A DNA stretch of 64,000 nt from Lachnospiraceae bacterium UBA1759 (GCA_002315555.1 DCHF01000001.1:16746-80745); one strand, 5' to 3'; counted from the first letter of the stretch, positions 18,101 to 25,915 are shown. The notes: generated by a model not told the origin, from the sequence alone. Translations and numbers: made by a program.

Positions 18101-21100
18101 AAATTAAAATCATCTGACTCCGCACCTGACGCACCTTTCCGTAACGGAACATATGTAAACTTCGTTCTAAAGTATCTGCTCCGAAAAGCTGCAGAGGAAG
18201 GATACGACAGCATAGCATGGACCACCGGGAAGATGCAGGAAGAAAGATGGTCTAACGAATTCGCAGAAGGATACCGTATTGAGTATGACCAGGACATTCC
18301 TAAATTCCTCAATAAGTACGGCAAGCAATGGGGAGCGAAGGTAGAAGATATTTCGCTTTTCGGAATCGAACCGAGTGAATTCTACGCATTAAAGGCAGAT
18401 GTATCAAAAATGGTCGGTCTTATTTCAAAAAATAGCGGTGTGGTATTTGACGCTGTTGACGAATATGTCGTAGGCAACAATGATTACGCTCTTGTTATTT
18501 CCGAAAAGAGGGCCGTCGATAATTACATCAAAAAAGCAGGTCTTGAAGAGAAGATTAAAAAGTATTGGGACAGCATCGGAAAAGCAAATATCTACGTCCA
18601 TTCTATGAAAGTCACAGACTCTATGAAGGAATCTGTACTGTACAAAGGGCAGCAGCTGTACAGCCGCGAAGACTCAGAGTACATGGAGCTTGCGAAGGAT
18701 CCTGAGAAGAATGAGTATCGCCTGGACCAGATGGTAGGGCATGCTGCATTCAACGCCGGATACAAGCAGATGATGTTCCATGAAACGAGTGCCGACAATA
18801 TTCATGTATTCGATATTTCACGAGGCGATCATAGCGCAACGGACAGCGAGACTCCGTACGGTATCTTCACGAAGAGCCGAGACAATAACATCGGCATCGG
18901 TGACCGTCAGATGAAGCTGTATGTGAAAGCCGAGAATACTCTTAACGTGGCGAGCCGCGAGTACGTTTCAAAGTACATACCTGATCTGGTACCGTATTAT
19001 GACGAGATCAAACGTCTCGACGATAAGTACGGCGACCTTGCTGAGAAAGCAATGGACAGCGAAATGGAACTTCTTGAAGCCTGGAGCGACGCGCATCCTG
19101 AGGCAGACATGGAAGAGCTTCTTCCTCTTGATTACATCATCGAGAACAAGCCTGCCAAGATCGACGACGCAGAGTATCTTGCCGCGCACAAGCATTATGA
19201 AGACGTTATGGCCGAATGGACCAAAGCGTCCGATGCGGTGCGTGTGAAGTGCAAGGATATCATCACCGATTATCTCAGAGACAACGGATACGATTCCATG
19301 TACCTGTTCGTCGATGCCGGTAGCAACGGAAGACAGACCGACGCACTCATCGTGCTTGATGAAAACCAGGTCAAGTCCGCGAACACCGTCACCTATGATG
19401 ACAACGGCAACGTAATTCCTTTGAGCGAGCGTTTCAATTCAGGCAGCAACGATATCAGATTCAGTATTGACGAAAGTTTCTTAGACCAGGTTGACGAGTG
19501 GAATGCGAACGGAAGAGACGACGGAACGGTATTCACTTTAGGAACTACAGGAAATACATTGCAGGCACTTGGAGCTATTGAGAACGATATTTATATGAAC
19601 AGCGAAAAGGTTAACAGGATTCTCAAGGACCATCCTGAAATGGACGTCGAAACCATCAAGTTGATTCCAAAAATCATTGATGACCCTACCCTGATTCTTA
19701 ATAGCAAGAACACAGTTAGAAATCCGACGAGAGTGGTTATGTTCTCTTCTGTGAAAGATACAAATGGAATTCCTGTTCTTGCGGTATTGGACCTTAGACC
19801 TGTAGAGAATGGATTTGTCGTTGATGATATGCAAAAACTAACGTCTGCATATGGGAATAATGTAAATGCTGTTGACTTTGTCAAAAACAGCGAGGTCCTT
19901 TTTGCAAAAGAAAAAAGGATTGCTTCTTTACTTCGGACCATAGGCTTCACAATGCCTATGGAACTGAAAGACAACAATCCTTATGTAGGAAGTATATCCT
20001 ACAAAGGACAGAATGTCAATATTAGGGGAAAGGCTTTTGAAGATGTTTTCGCGCAAACTCAGCGCAATTCCACCGAAGATTCCGACGGCAATGCACTCAC
20101 CGCAGAGCAGCAGAGATTCTTCAAGGATTCAAAGATCCGTGATGAGAACGGTAACGTGATTCCTCTGAGCGAGCGGTTCAACGAGAAGAGCGACGACATA
20201 AGGTTTAGCCGTGAAGACATTGCTCCGGAACATATCGAAGAGCTTGATAATGAAGGCGTAACATATGGAATTCATATTCGTAACGACGGACGTATTCACT
20301 ATGCTTCAATGATTGCAAACGGTGAAAAATTCCTTGAAACGCGAGAGAACACAAAGCTTGACAAGCACATCGGAGAGCGCGTAGCTTTAGTCGAAACGTC
20401 TTCAGGAAAAGCGCGAGTTGTTGGTTACGCTACAATTGGAAAGCGGCACGATTTCAACACATACAAGGAATTCCGCGACGCATACGATCAGCATCTTGTT
20501 CCTGAAGGACCTAAGTCGAAATTCGACATGAAGGATAAACCGAAGTACGGATATGAAATGCTTGACGTTAAGAAGGTTGATCCGTGGGATGCTCCTGCAT
20601 GGGATTGGGATAATGACAATTTCCAGGCGAGAAATCTTCGCGGCACAGGCACAAAGTTTAGCCTGGAAGATTACGGTTATCACGCCGGCGATCTTGGAAA
20701 GGCCGAATCTTACGCACAACAGGGGTACTACAGAGGAACCGGCCACTTTGGTAAGATGCTCGATGCTGACGAAAGACTAAACGAGTCTGCCGTAGAGTTT
20801 TTGAAAGACAATGGCCTTAGTGATGATTTTTCTTTGAACTTTGTTTCAAAAAATGTAGAGCGATTTATTGATTATCTTAGAAGAGATTTATCGCTAAATT
20901 CAAGAGACGTTACTAATGTGTTAGAGTCTTGCGGATATGAGGGCGTTTCCGAGGTGATCAATGGTCAAGGCCAGTATGTTGTGTTTGAACCTGAATTTGC
21001 AAAGTCCGCGGATACCGTCACCTACGACGACAACGGCAACGTAATTCCGTTGAGCGAGCGTTTTAATTCAGGCAGCAACGATATTCGTTACAGCACCGCA

Positions 21101-21763
21101 GAAAAGGAATTTCGCAGCAACTTCGGAGAAAGTAATAGAGAAGTGGACCTTGGCGTGAAAGGCCTTTCAAAATCGGATTCTGATCTTGTGAAGGCTCATA
21201 TTGCATCGCTCGCCATGAATAATCCGCACATTACTCATGGAGGTAAATACGGAAGAACAAACGACGCGAATAATTATTATTTATTTAAGATTTCTGATAA
21301 CGGTGGTATACTATTAAATAGAATCATTAGCGTCGATAATTTCAACGCAAGAAACGAGGTGGTATATGAGAGCCTTATTGAAACAGGTGGCGAAAACGCT
21401 TCTGAATATGGGGATAAACAGCGAGGATACATTGCAGACGATTCTGTATTTGGAGACGGAAGAACATTGCAAGACTCTCTTAAAGTGGTTGCAGCGCAAC
21501 TCAAAGGCGTCGAGCCTGGAAGTGATGGACGAAGTGGAGAGATTGACTACACAAAACTGAACAAGCAGGTGTCTCCGTTTGTTAGTGGACCGTACAACAA
21601 GGACGGATCGTTTACAAATGATGCACTTGACACATTCGCTAACGCAGGAATTCCTCTTGACGATCCGTACACTGATTACGTTGAAGCGTATGAAATGTAC
21701 AGCAGGTTTAGCCAGGAATCAACATCAAACGCAGAGCAGGACATGCCGGATACAAGCAGATGA
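14774..21763 (+). CDS. Giant mosaic polyvalent protein, 5' truncated
   Basis: Open frame of 2329 codons, but bases 14774-15185 are merely antisense to the integrase and no ribosome site precedes the ATG; meaningful sequence starts near 15185. Modules, by position: 15185-16310 unknown conserved phage/ICE segment (YSDYHPAFLLENMQM); 16390-17015 MuF-C/nuclease-like; 17059-18664 large-polyvalent-protein segments (FYSKM..IKWSGI, EIQSDWHN at about 17728, EEGYDSIAW); 18676-19383 ADP-ribosyltransferase-like (FHETSADNIHVFD..GIFTKSRD); 19468-20055 second MuF-C-like; 20218-20660 ASCH-like (GEKFLETREN..VVGYATIG); 20668-21005 YHAGD..GYYRGTGHFG module; 21096-21740 unknown. Modules are separated by repeated linkers. 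Such proteins are phage- or ICE-borne multi-domain effectors; the domain calls are by eye. The frame ends at 21763 because the next duplicated module is joined out of frame. Confidence 0.6.
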   Translation: MDWDDPVLSCFSFYAAGEIMLFKTDIAFLYDKHLRRPHSGVALYQNHLVYNVRGSFFVFAPHGIDFGAFKTFLLFFRSLIYLEINELRIVLFDDLMTHRIIIHRTENELAQPSYCSRNLFLVYAERRNAGLIDEIADIRRYASNASHAKAKVAYTAYNNDILNFSADLVVELNKEYGLRFYSYSDYHPAFLLENMQMYTDAAVKGLKGLAYTKDIDYAKIFEPTGANINISTKAIDKPVRWDSLTASQQEEYSYLTPVNGMVYMPDGMQGADWKESIALRQKSIDNGTGISVIMVCTSDAQVEWAMKQEWCDVIIPYHVVFSQAIKDTFLWKNYKAWQEDKKIKGKWKEGVNAKHITPIMHGNDLNAYLQALEENNLTPRFEKWLKSDPENYMKLVNETRRSYKDTQALQPIFNMEEARKVGDKLEKGRGYDWFGHYLSENEDVAEDFVDRYNAGERYNASVGGFTDKETADLDHDYAVAIDTLNSDTATKAAKKKAQKYLDNIQAQYGFNEAVEYDRNGNPVALSKRIAGKANINASTSHKFSIELSDDEIDEIVSTRNGVDGQLEKMVNRRLKRREFINFGKASEIMKDLGVNDIPFVAKQEHIRDAMTEPKDTEKHHHAITQTQIADIVYYIHDPAMVIDSGQRNDSIIIVTDMEDPDGSPIIASVQVIGGYGYIDLKQTETNTITSVHGRDLFDPFIANALADDRILYVSKEKSQDLLQKLGVKTAKGVSELDFDTIIHKSRNVVNTSQRNSTEDSEYAPTFYSKMANEIDAIKTQKIGAASVVSYLKGKGVKDEEIKWSGIATFLEGKKSVTKEELQEFAKGSQLQIEEKTLSDDIIDDYLSHHWMGDQKFDDYNDFKKKMKDKAVDEGFQRREVKFKQDGDEWYAYVVDPLDDGEIEIGYAYTPEPYDIDRDGTPGLTRWSEYKTPGGSNYREILFKIPGSTYSNQAMNVHWGEKGVLAHARIQDIDTPSGKTLFVDEIQSDWHNAGEKEGYADKESLSKISEELASLYLENWNGATYREWQDAIKALNDFNESEYTPFLKEITEKYLSVNNFDFPSEVTEKARVLGEKQRELENDLESKKKSYAEAEKKNGEINKRIRDLERKLKSSDSAPDAPFRNGTYVNFVLKYLLRKAAEEGYDSIAWTTGKMQEERWSNEFAEGYRIEYDQDIPKFLNKYGKQWGAKVEDISLFGIEPSEFYALKADVSKMVGLISKNSGVVFDAVDEYVVGNNDYALVISEKRAVDNYIKKAGLEEKIKKYWDSIGKANIYVHSMKVTDSMKESVLYKGQQLYSREDSEYMELAKDPEKNEYRLDQMVGHAAFNAGYKQMMFHETSADNIHVFDISRGDHSATDSETPYGIFTKSRDNNIGIGDRQMKLYVKAENTLNVASREYVSKYIPDLVPYYDEIKRLDDKYGDLAEKAMDSEMELLEAWSDAHPEADMEELLPLDYIIENKPAKIDDAEYLAAHKHYEDVMAEWTKASDAVRVKCKDIITDYLRDNGYDSMYLFVDAGSNGRQTDALIVLDENQVKSANTVTYDDNGNVIPLSERFNSGSNDIRFSIDESFLDQVDEWNANGRDDGTVFTLGTTGNTLQALGAIENDIYMNSEKVNRILKDHPEMDVETIKLIPKIIDDPTLILNSKNTVRNPTRVVMFSSVKDTNGIPVLAVLDLRPVENGFVVDDMQKLTSAYGNNVNAVDFVKNSEVLFAKEKRIASLLRTIGFTMPMELKDNNPYVGSISYKGQNVNIRGKAFEDVFAQTQRNSTEDSDGNALTAEQQRFFKDSKIRDENGNVIPLSERFNEKSDDIRFSREDIAPEHIEELDNEGVTYGIHIRNDGRIHYASMIANGEKFLETRENTKLDKHIGERVALVETSSGKARVVGYATIGKRHDFNTYKEFRDAYDQHLVPEGPKSKFDMKDKPKYGYEMLDVKKVDPWDAPAWDWDNDNFQARNLRGTGTKFSLEDYGYHAGDLGKAESYAQQGYYRGTGHFGKMLDADERLNESAVEFLKDNGLSDDFSLNFVSKNVERFIDYLRRDLSLNSRDVTNVLESCGYEGVSEVINGQGQYVVFEPEFAKSADTVTYDDNGNVIPLSERFNSGSNDIRYSTAEKEFRSNFGESNREVDLGVKGLSKSDSDLVKAHIASLAMNNPHITHGGKYGRTNDANNYYLFKISDNGGILLNRIISVDNFNARNEVVYESLIETGGENASEYGDKQRGYIADDSVFGDGRTLQDSLKVVAAQLKGVEPGSDGRSGEIDYTKLNKQVSPFVSGPYNKDGSFTNDALDTFANAGIPLDDPYTDYVEAYEMYSRFSQESTSNAEQDMPDTSR
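17018..17058 (+). repeat. Linker repeat type 1 (SQRNSTEDS)
   Basis: CAGCGCAATTCCACCGAGGA and the bases around it encode SQRNSTEDS. It recurs at 20060-20085 and 23044-23082, each time at a boundary between two unrelated domain modules and in the same frame. A decayed form (YSREDS) is at 18659-18676. Confidence 0.75.
18755..19456 (+). repeat. 0.7-kb duplicated module, copy 1
   Basis: ADP-ribosyltransferase-like module plus its linker. Aligns without gaps to 21745-22446 (offset exactly 2990). I count about 29 mismatches, most at third codon positions, so the copies diverged under coding constraint or were brought together from related elements. Confidence 0.92.
19385..19465 (+). repeat. Linker repeat type 2 (NGNVIPLSERFN)
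   Basis: Encodes TVTYDDNGNVIPLSERFN followed by SGSNDIRFS. Recurs at 21011-21095 and 22375-22457 almost unchanged, in a diverged form at 20137-20215 (DENGNVIPLSERFNEKSDDI) and more remotely at 16313-16380. Marks the C-terminal edge of each module. Confidence 0.85.
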
Positions 21764-22446
21764 TGTTCCATGAAACGAGTGCCGACAATATTCATGTATT
21801 CGATATTTCACGAGGCGATCACAGCGCAACGGACAGCGAGACTCCGTACGGTATCTTCACGAAGAGCCGAGACAATAACATCGGTATCGGCGACCGTCAG
21901 ATGAAGCTGTATGTGAAGGCCGAGAATACTCTTAACGTGGCGAGCCGCGAGTACGTTTCAAAGTACATTCCTGATCTGGTACCGTATTATGACGAAATCA
22001 AACGTCTCGACGATAAGTACGGCGACCTTGCTGAGAAAGCAATGGACAGAGAAATGGAACTTCTTGAAGCCTGGAGCGACGCGCATCCTGATGCAGACAT
22101 GGAAGAAATTCTTCCTCTTGATTACATCATCGAGAACAAGCCTGCCAAGATCGACGACGCAGAATATCTCGCTGCACACAAGCATTATGAAGACGTTATG
22201 GCCGAATGGACCAAAGCGTCCGACGTGGTGCGTGTAAAGTGCAAGGACATCATCACCGATTATCTCAGAGACAACGGATACGATTCCATGTATCTGTTCG
22301 TCGACGCCGGTAGCAACGGCAGACAGACCGACGCGCTCATCGTACTTGATGAAAACCAGGTCAAGTCCGCGAACACCGTCACCCACGATGACAACGGCAA
22401 TGTCATTCCCTTGAGCGAGCGTTTTAATTCAGGCAGCAACGATATT
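21745..22446 (+). repeat. 0.7-kb duplicated module, copy 2
   Basis: Second copy of 18755-19456. At its left edge the upstream frame (..NAEQDMPDTSR) is one base out of register with the module frame (..GYKQMMFHETS), so the large ORF stops at 21763 and the module is only open in another frame. Confidence 0.92.
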
Positions 22447-23688
22447 CGTTACAGTAGCGATGAGTATGAATCTTACGTTGATAAATTTGAGAATATTTCC
22501 GACGATGATTATCTTGAGGAAAAAGAGAAAGACGCGCTTATTAAAATTTCAGACCATACGTCTCCATTATTGAACTCGTATATGGGTGACGGAGTGAAAG
22601 ATAGAGGTGTTTTGATCAGGAAGGATGCGCTTTATCTTGCGTTAAGAAGCGACGGAATCCAGGTTGGAAATTATCATTCACTTGGGAAGGAAGTAATGAA
22701 GAAACTTCCTGAATTAATGAATGACCCAGACGTGATTTTAAGAACTGATGCTAACAAACGAGTGATTACAATATCCGTTATTCCTAATGACGGACGACAG
22801 CTCCTGGTGTCTATAGAATTTGACACAAACAAGGAATATGGTGGCAGGTACGGACAGTATAACCTTGTGATTACGGCATTCACGATTAAGAAGAGATACC
22901 TTGTGAATTTGTTAGCTAAGAATGGGGCGAAAATATTATACGAAAAAGAGGATCTTTCTAAGTTGAACCCCCAACTGCATGAATGGTTGGGCATTGCTGT
23001 AGAAAAATCCTCTACAGGTAATGTATCAGATTCTAACGGAAAAGTCAATACGTCTCAGCGTAATTCCACCGAGGATTCCGACGTGCGAGAAATTCATCGC
23101 TCAAACGGCAACAACATCAGAGAAACATTTAATGCGCTCAATAACGATGCTGCCGTCGGAAAACTTGCAGAGCGTGTATTTGATTCTTTTGAGCTTTTAC
23201 AGGAGTTTAAGGATGACCGTAAATATCCGATCAGTTTTGTTTCAAATGAACGATATGAAAAACTTCATACAACGCCCGGCTCATATGGACAGTTTACAGG
23301 AAATGCAGGGTACGGAAATGAGTATGGAATTCTCATCAATGCAGACAAGCTGAACGAATTGTCTGACCAGGAAAAGGCATCCACGATCCTTCACGAAGTC
23401 ATTCATGCATGTACGGTCAGTTACATTGGCGCGGCAAATCGTTATCTTTCAGATGCCAGACGTTTAGGCATAGCGTATGATTATGCGGTTGATGTAATTC
23501 CTGAGGATGCAAGTGATGCGGTTAAGGCAGCGGCATCGCTCATTGACGTTTACTCAAACATCAAAGCTGATAAACGTGTAATGAAACTGTACGGTCTTAC
23601 CGATGAGATGGAAATGGTTGCTGAACTGTCGAATCCTGAATTCAGATCATATGCAACACGGTATGCAACACGAATTAAAAAAACATAG
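21760..23688 (+). CDS. Downstream fragment of the polyvalent gene: ART-like, MuF-C-like and metallopeptidase-like modules
   Basis: 642 codons from an ATG that lies inside the duplicated ADP-ribosyltransferase-like module, with no ribosome site, so this is more likely the out-of-frame continuation of the gene upstream than an independent gene. Modules: 21760-22373 ART-like copy 2; 22458-23040 MuF-C-like (DGVKDRGVLIRKD..MNDPDVILRTD); 23083-23688 zinc-metallopeptidase-like with HEVIHA (23392-23409). The last residues YATRYAT are encoded by the 21-bp element-end repeat, so the C-terminus is probably cut off by the attachment region. Whether anything is translated here depends on frameshifting or reinitiation at 21760, which overlaps the upstream stop (ATGATG). 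Confidence 0.55.
   Translation: MMFHETSADNIHVFDISRGDHSATDSETPYGIFTKSRDNNIGIGDRQMKLYVKAENTLNVASREYVSKYIPDLVPYYDEIKRLDDKYGDLAEKAMDREMELLEAWSDAHPDADMEEILPLDYIIENKPAKIDDAEYLAAHKHYEDVMAEWTKASDVVRVKCKDIITDYLRDNGYDSMYLFVDAGSNGRQTDALIVLDENQVKSANTVTHDDNGNVIPLSERFNSGSNDIRYSSDEYESYVDKFENISDDDYLEEKEKDALIKISDHTSPLLNSYMGDGVKDRGVLIRKDALYLALRSDGIQVGNYHSLGKEVMKKLPELMNDPDVILRTDANKRVITISVIPNDGRQLLVSIEFDTNKEYGGRYGQYNLVITAFTIKKRYLVNLLAKNGAKILYEKEDLSKLNPQLHEWLGIAVEKSSTGNVSDSNGKVNTSQRNSTEDSDVREIHRSNGNNIRETFNALNNDAAVGKLAERVFDSFELLQEFKDDRKYPISFVSNERYEKLHTTPGSYGQFTGNAGYGNEYGILINADKLNELSDQEKASTILHEVIHACTVSYIGAANRYLSDARRLGIAYDYAVDVIPEDASDAVKAAASLIDVYSNIKADKRVMKLYGLTDEMEMVAELSNPEFRSYATRYATRIKKT
23650..23670. repeat. 21-bp direct repeat, right copy
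   Basis: Identical to 14451-14471; two TATGCAACA units 12 bp apart. Lies inside the last codons of the polyvalent ORF. Confidence 0.7.
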
Positions 23689-23742
23689 CAAAATCAACGA
23701 TTATTGCGATGAATAAAATTACCCTTAAAATTCTAAATTACC

Positions 23743-23754
23743 GAATAATACCAA
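23743..23754. repeat. Putative attachment-site core, right
   Basis: GAATAATACCAA, matching 14369-14380, followed by a terminator related to the one after rplL. Confidence 0.5.
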
Positions 23755-23758
23755 AGAA

Positions 23759-23806
23759 GGCGTCATACCTGAGTTTCTTACTCAGGTGTGGCGCCTTTTG
23801 TTTTTT
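23759..23806 (+). terminator. Strong terminator at the right edge of the element
   Basis: GGCGTCATACCTGAG (23759-23773) pairs over 15 positions, two of them G-T, with CTCAGGTGTGGCGCC (23781-23795), followed by TTTTGTTTTTT. Related in sequence to the rplL terminator at 14388. Confidence 0.9.
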
Positions 23807-23814
23807 GCTGTATG

Positions 23815-23843
23815 TTGATTTATGGGAATAAGAGAGATATAAT
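23815..23843 (+). promoter_or_regulatory. Promoter of the agr-like two-component genes
   Basis: TTGATT (23815-23820), 17-bp spacer, TATAAT (23838-23843), 35 bases upstream of the kinase start. Confidence 0.75.
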
Positions 23844-23877
23844 TAAATATAAATGTGAAAAATTGGGAGGGTGCGGG

Positions 23878-25170
23878 ATGATCACAGCCGGATATGTATT
23901 TGTTTCAGCTTTTGCGGCGCTGTGGATTGGATTCGCGTTTCTCCGCATTCGGTCTGCCGGTGCGATCGTTCATATACTGATCACAGGCATTGTATCAGCA
24001 CTTGCTTATGTACTGCTGAAAATGGGAGAACGGGCTGAAATCTATCTTTGTCTTGTGCCGCTGATCCTCTGTATCTCCGCAGTTGTGCTGCATTTGTGGT
24101 TGCGCTGCAACTGGGGGGCAGTCGCCCATGTTTTCATGATATCCCAAAGTGCATTATGCGTCTTTTTGATGCCGCTTTCTGCCTGCCGGGTGCGTGGATT
24201 GACAGCAGTTGGCATCGGTGCGCTGATGATTGGGGTGTTTGCAGTTCTGACACTCCGCTTGAGAAATCGATTCCTGACCAGCGATTGGCAGGAGGCTTTC
24301 CCTCCCCATACCTCAGATAGATCCATCACCACCCTTCGTCAGCAGATGTATCTGTTTCCGCTGATCATGAGTGTGCTGCTGACGGCGGCCTGCCTGCTTT
24401 TGCGGGTGGATTCCATTCCGGGCTGTATTCTGCTTTGTCTGCTGGGGACCGCGGTTTTCTGGTTGGCTGTATGGCTGATGGTGGTAATTAACGACTATGA
24501 GAAGGAACGCACCTCACTTCTGGCAGAGCAGCAGTATCGGGGCGAGATGCAGAGCTTTCTGAATGTGATCCGTTCCCAGCGGCATGACTTTAATTTTCAT
24601 GTACAGACCATCGCCGGGTTGATCCGGCAGGGAAAATCCGAGGAGTGCCTGCAATATATCAATGCCCTGGAAGAGGATGTGGCGATCATGAATACCGTTC
24701 TGCCGGTGCGTGATCCTGCTATCTCCGCAATGATCCACAATTTCCGGGTACTGGCGGTACGCCAGGGTACGGAGCTTCATATTGACATTCATTACGATCT
24801 TTCTCAAATTGCTACGAATGTCTATGAAACCAACAAAATTATCAGCAACCTGCTGCAAAATGCCATTGATGAGGTCTCAACCCACGAGGATAAATCCTAC
24901 GGAATCTGGCTGACCATCCTCAAGCGAGGGGAATACTGTGTCATCCGTGTGTCCAACAAACTGAAGCAACCGCTGCAGCAGGAGGATATGGAAAACATAT
25001 TCCGCCAGGGTTACACCACAAAACAGGGGCATGAGGGGGTCGGACTCAGCAGCCTGAGGACGCTGATCGGACGGTATAACGGTGTGATTTACACCCAGGT
25101 GGTTGACGAAGAGATTCAGTTCATTGCCCGTGTACCTATAAGCTATGCCAAAGAGCCAATTACAGAATAG
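23878..25170 (+). CDS. GHKL sensor histidine kinase (AgrC/NatK-like)
   Basis: 430 residues. Six or seven N-terminal membrane helices (to about residue 205), then a dimerisation helix with the phospho-acceptor His near residue 235 in SQRHDFNFHVQTIAGL (the RHDxxxH box of the agr-type kinases), and a GHKL ATPase with NLLQNAIDE and GVGLSSL. The frame is open from 23788, but that lies before the promoter -10; ATG 23878 follows TTGGGAGG and is chosen. Ten bases separate it from the LytTR regulator gene. Agr-type kinases sense peptides or cell-envelope compounds; there is no agrB/agrD here. Confidence 0.92.
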   Translation: MITAGYVFVSAFAALWIGFAFLRIRSAGAIVHILITGIVSALAYVLLKMGERAEIYLCLVPLILCISAVVLHLWLRCNWGAVAHVFMISQSALCVFLMPLSACRVRGLTAVGIGALMIGVFAVLTLRLRNRFLTSDWQEAFPPHTSDRSITTLRQQMYLFPLIMSVLLTAACLLLRVDSIPGCILLCLLGTAVFWLAVWLMVVINDYEKERTSLLAEQQYRGEMQSFLNVIRSQRHDFNFHVQTIAGLIRQGKSEECLQYINALEEDVAIMNTVLPVRDPAISAMIHNFRVLAVRQGTELHIDIHYDLSQIATNVYETNKIISNLLQNAIDEVSTHEDKSYGIWLTILKRGEYCVIRVSNKLKQPLQQEDMENIFRQGYTTKQGHEGVGLSSLRTLIGRYNGVIYTQVVDEEIQFIARVPISYAKEPITE

Positions 25171-25180
25171 AGGTGGCAAG

Positions 25181-25915
25181 ATGACAGAAAAACGGGCAAT
25201 CAATGTATTGATTGTGGATGATAATGCGGCTGCCATTGCGCAGGCGCAGCAGAATATCGCCTTTTATGTAGAGGAGCAGCGGATATATCGGGCAACCAAC
25301 GCCGTGGAGATGATGCGGATGCTGTCTACGATCCCCATGGATCTGGCGTTTTTGGATATGGAAATGCCGGATATCGACGGCTTTTCCATTGCGGATTATC
25401 TGGCCAAGGTACAGCCCAAAACCCGGTATGTCTTTCTTACCGGGCACACTGACCTGGGGGCAAAAAGTTACGAATACGAACCCCTTGATTTTCTGTGCAA
25501 GCCGGTTAATGTCCTGCGGTTGCAAAAGACCTTCGAGCGATTTGACCGGGTTAACGGCGCCCGACCCGCGCAGGAGAAGATTGCGGTGGAAACAGGAGAT
25601 GGTCTGATCTTGATTCCTCCGCAGGAGATTCGTTATATCTCCCGGGACAGCCGTAAAACGGTAATCAATTGCGCAGATAAGAATTATGTTGTGAAAATGA
25701 CATTGGCAGAATTGGAGATCATGTTTACCGACTACCATTTGATTCGCTGTCATCAGTCTTTCCTGTTGGCGCTGGATCATGTGGCCAGTGTGGAAAAAGC
25801 CACCTTTGGCAGAACTTACTCCGCTGTGCTGGATACTGGAGATGTAATACCGGTCAGCCGGGGGCACTATCCGGTACTGTGGGAGCGCCTGACAGAGAAA
25901 GGGGTCATTTATTGA
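25181..25915 (+). CDS. LytTR-family response regulator
   Basis: 244 residues: receiver domain with Asp near residue 58 (LAFLDMEMPDIDGF), conserved Lys in DFLCKPVN, then a LytTR DNA-binding domain (about 140-240: PPQEIRYISRDSRKTVI .. HQSFLLALDHV..PVSRGHYP). ATG 25181 is chosen over the in-frame ATG 25145, which lies inside the kinase gene, because GAGGTGGCAAG precedes it. Paired with the kinase upstream. Likely target is the exporter operon whose promoter starts 80 bases downstream. Confidence 0.93.
   Translation: MTEKRAINVLIVDDNAAAIAQAQQNIAFYVEEQRIYRATNAVEMMRMLSTIPMDLAFLDMEMPDIDGFSIADYLAKVQPKTRYVFLTGHTDLGAKSYEYEPLDFLCKPVNVLRLQKTFERFDRVNGARPAQEKIAVETGDGLILIPPQEIRYISRDSRKTVINCADKNYVVKMTLAELEIMFTDYHLIRCHQSFLLALDHVASVEKATFGRTYSAVLDTGDVIPVSRGHYPVLWERLTEKGVIY

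Larger units (their letters stand above)
14369..23754. mobile_element. Remnant of an integrated element behind rplL
   Basis: Bounded by an imperfect direct repeat: GAATAATACCAA at 14369-14380 and 23743-23754, with similarity continuing through GGCGTCAT..CTGAGTTTC..TACTC into a terminator on each side. About 70 bp inside each boundary is a second, perfect 21-bp direct repeat (14451-14471, 23650-23670). The content is an integrase lacking its N-terminal domain and a mosaic polyvalent gene; no replication, conjugation or capsid genes remain. Boundaries are inferred from the repeats; an empty-site comparison would settle them. Confidence 0.65.

Noticed and set aside
14369..23754. CRISPR array or integron because of the regular repeats in the polyvalent gene
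   Set aside because: Repeats are coding linkers at irregular 0.5-3 kb spacing, with no short spacers, Cas genes or attC-like hairpins.
23878..25915. Complete agr quorum-sensing locus
   Set aside because: Only kinase and regulator are agr-like; no AgrB protease or AgrD-type peptide gene is visible nearby.
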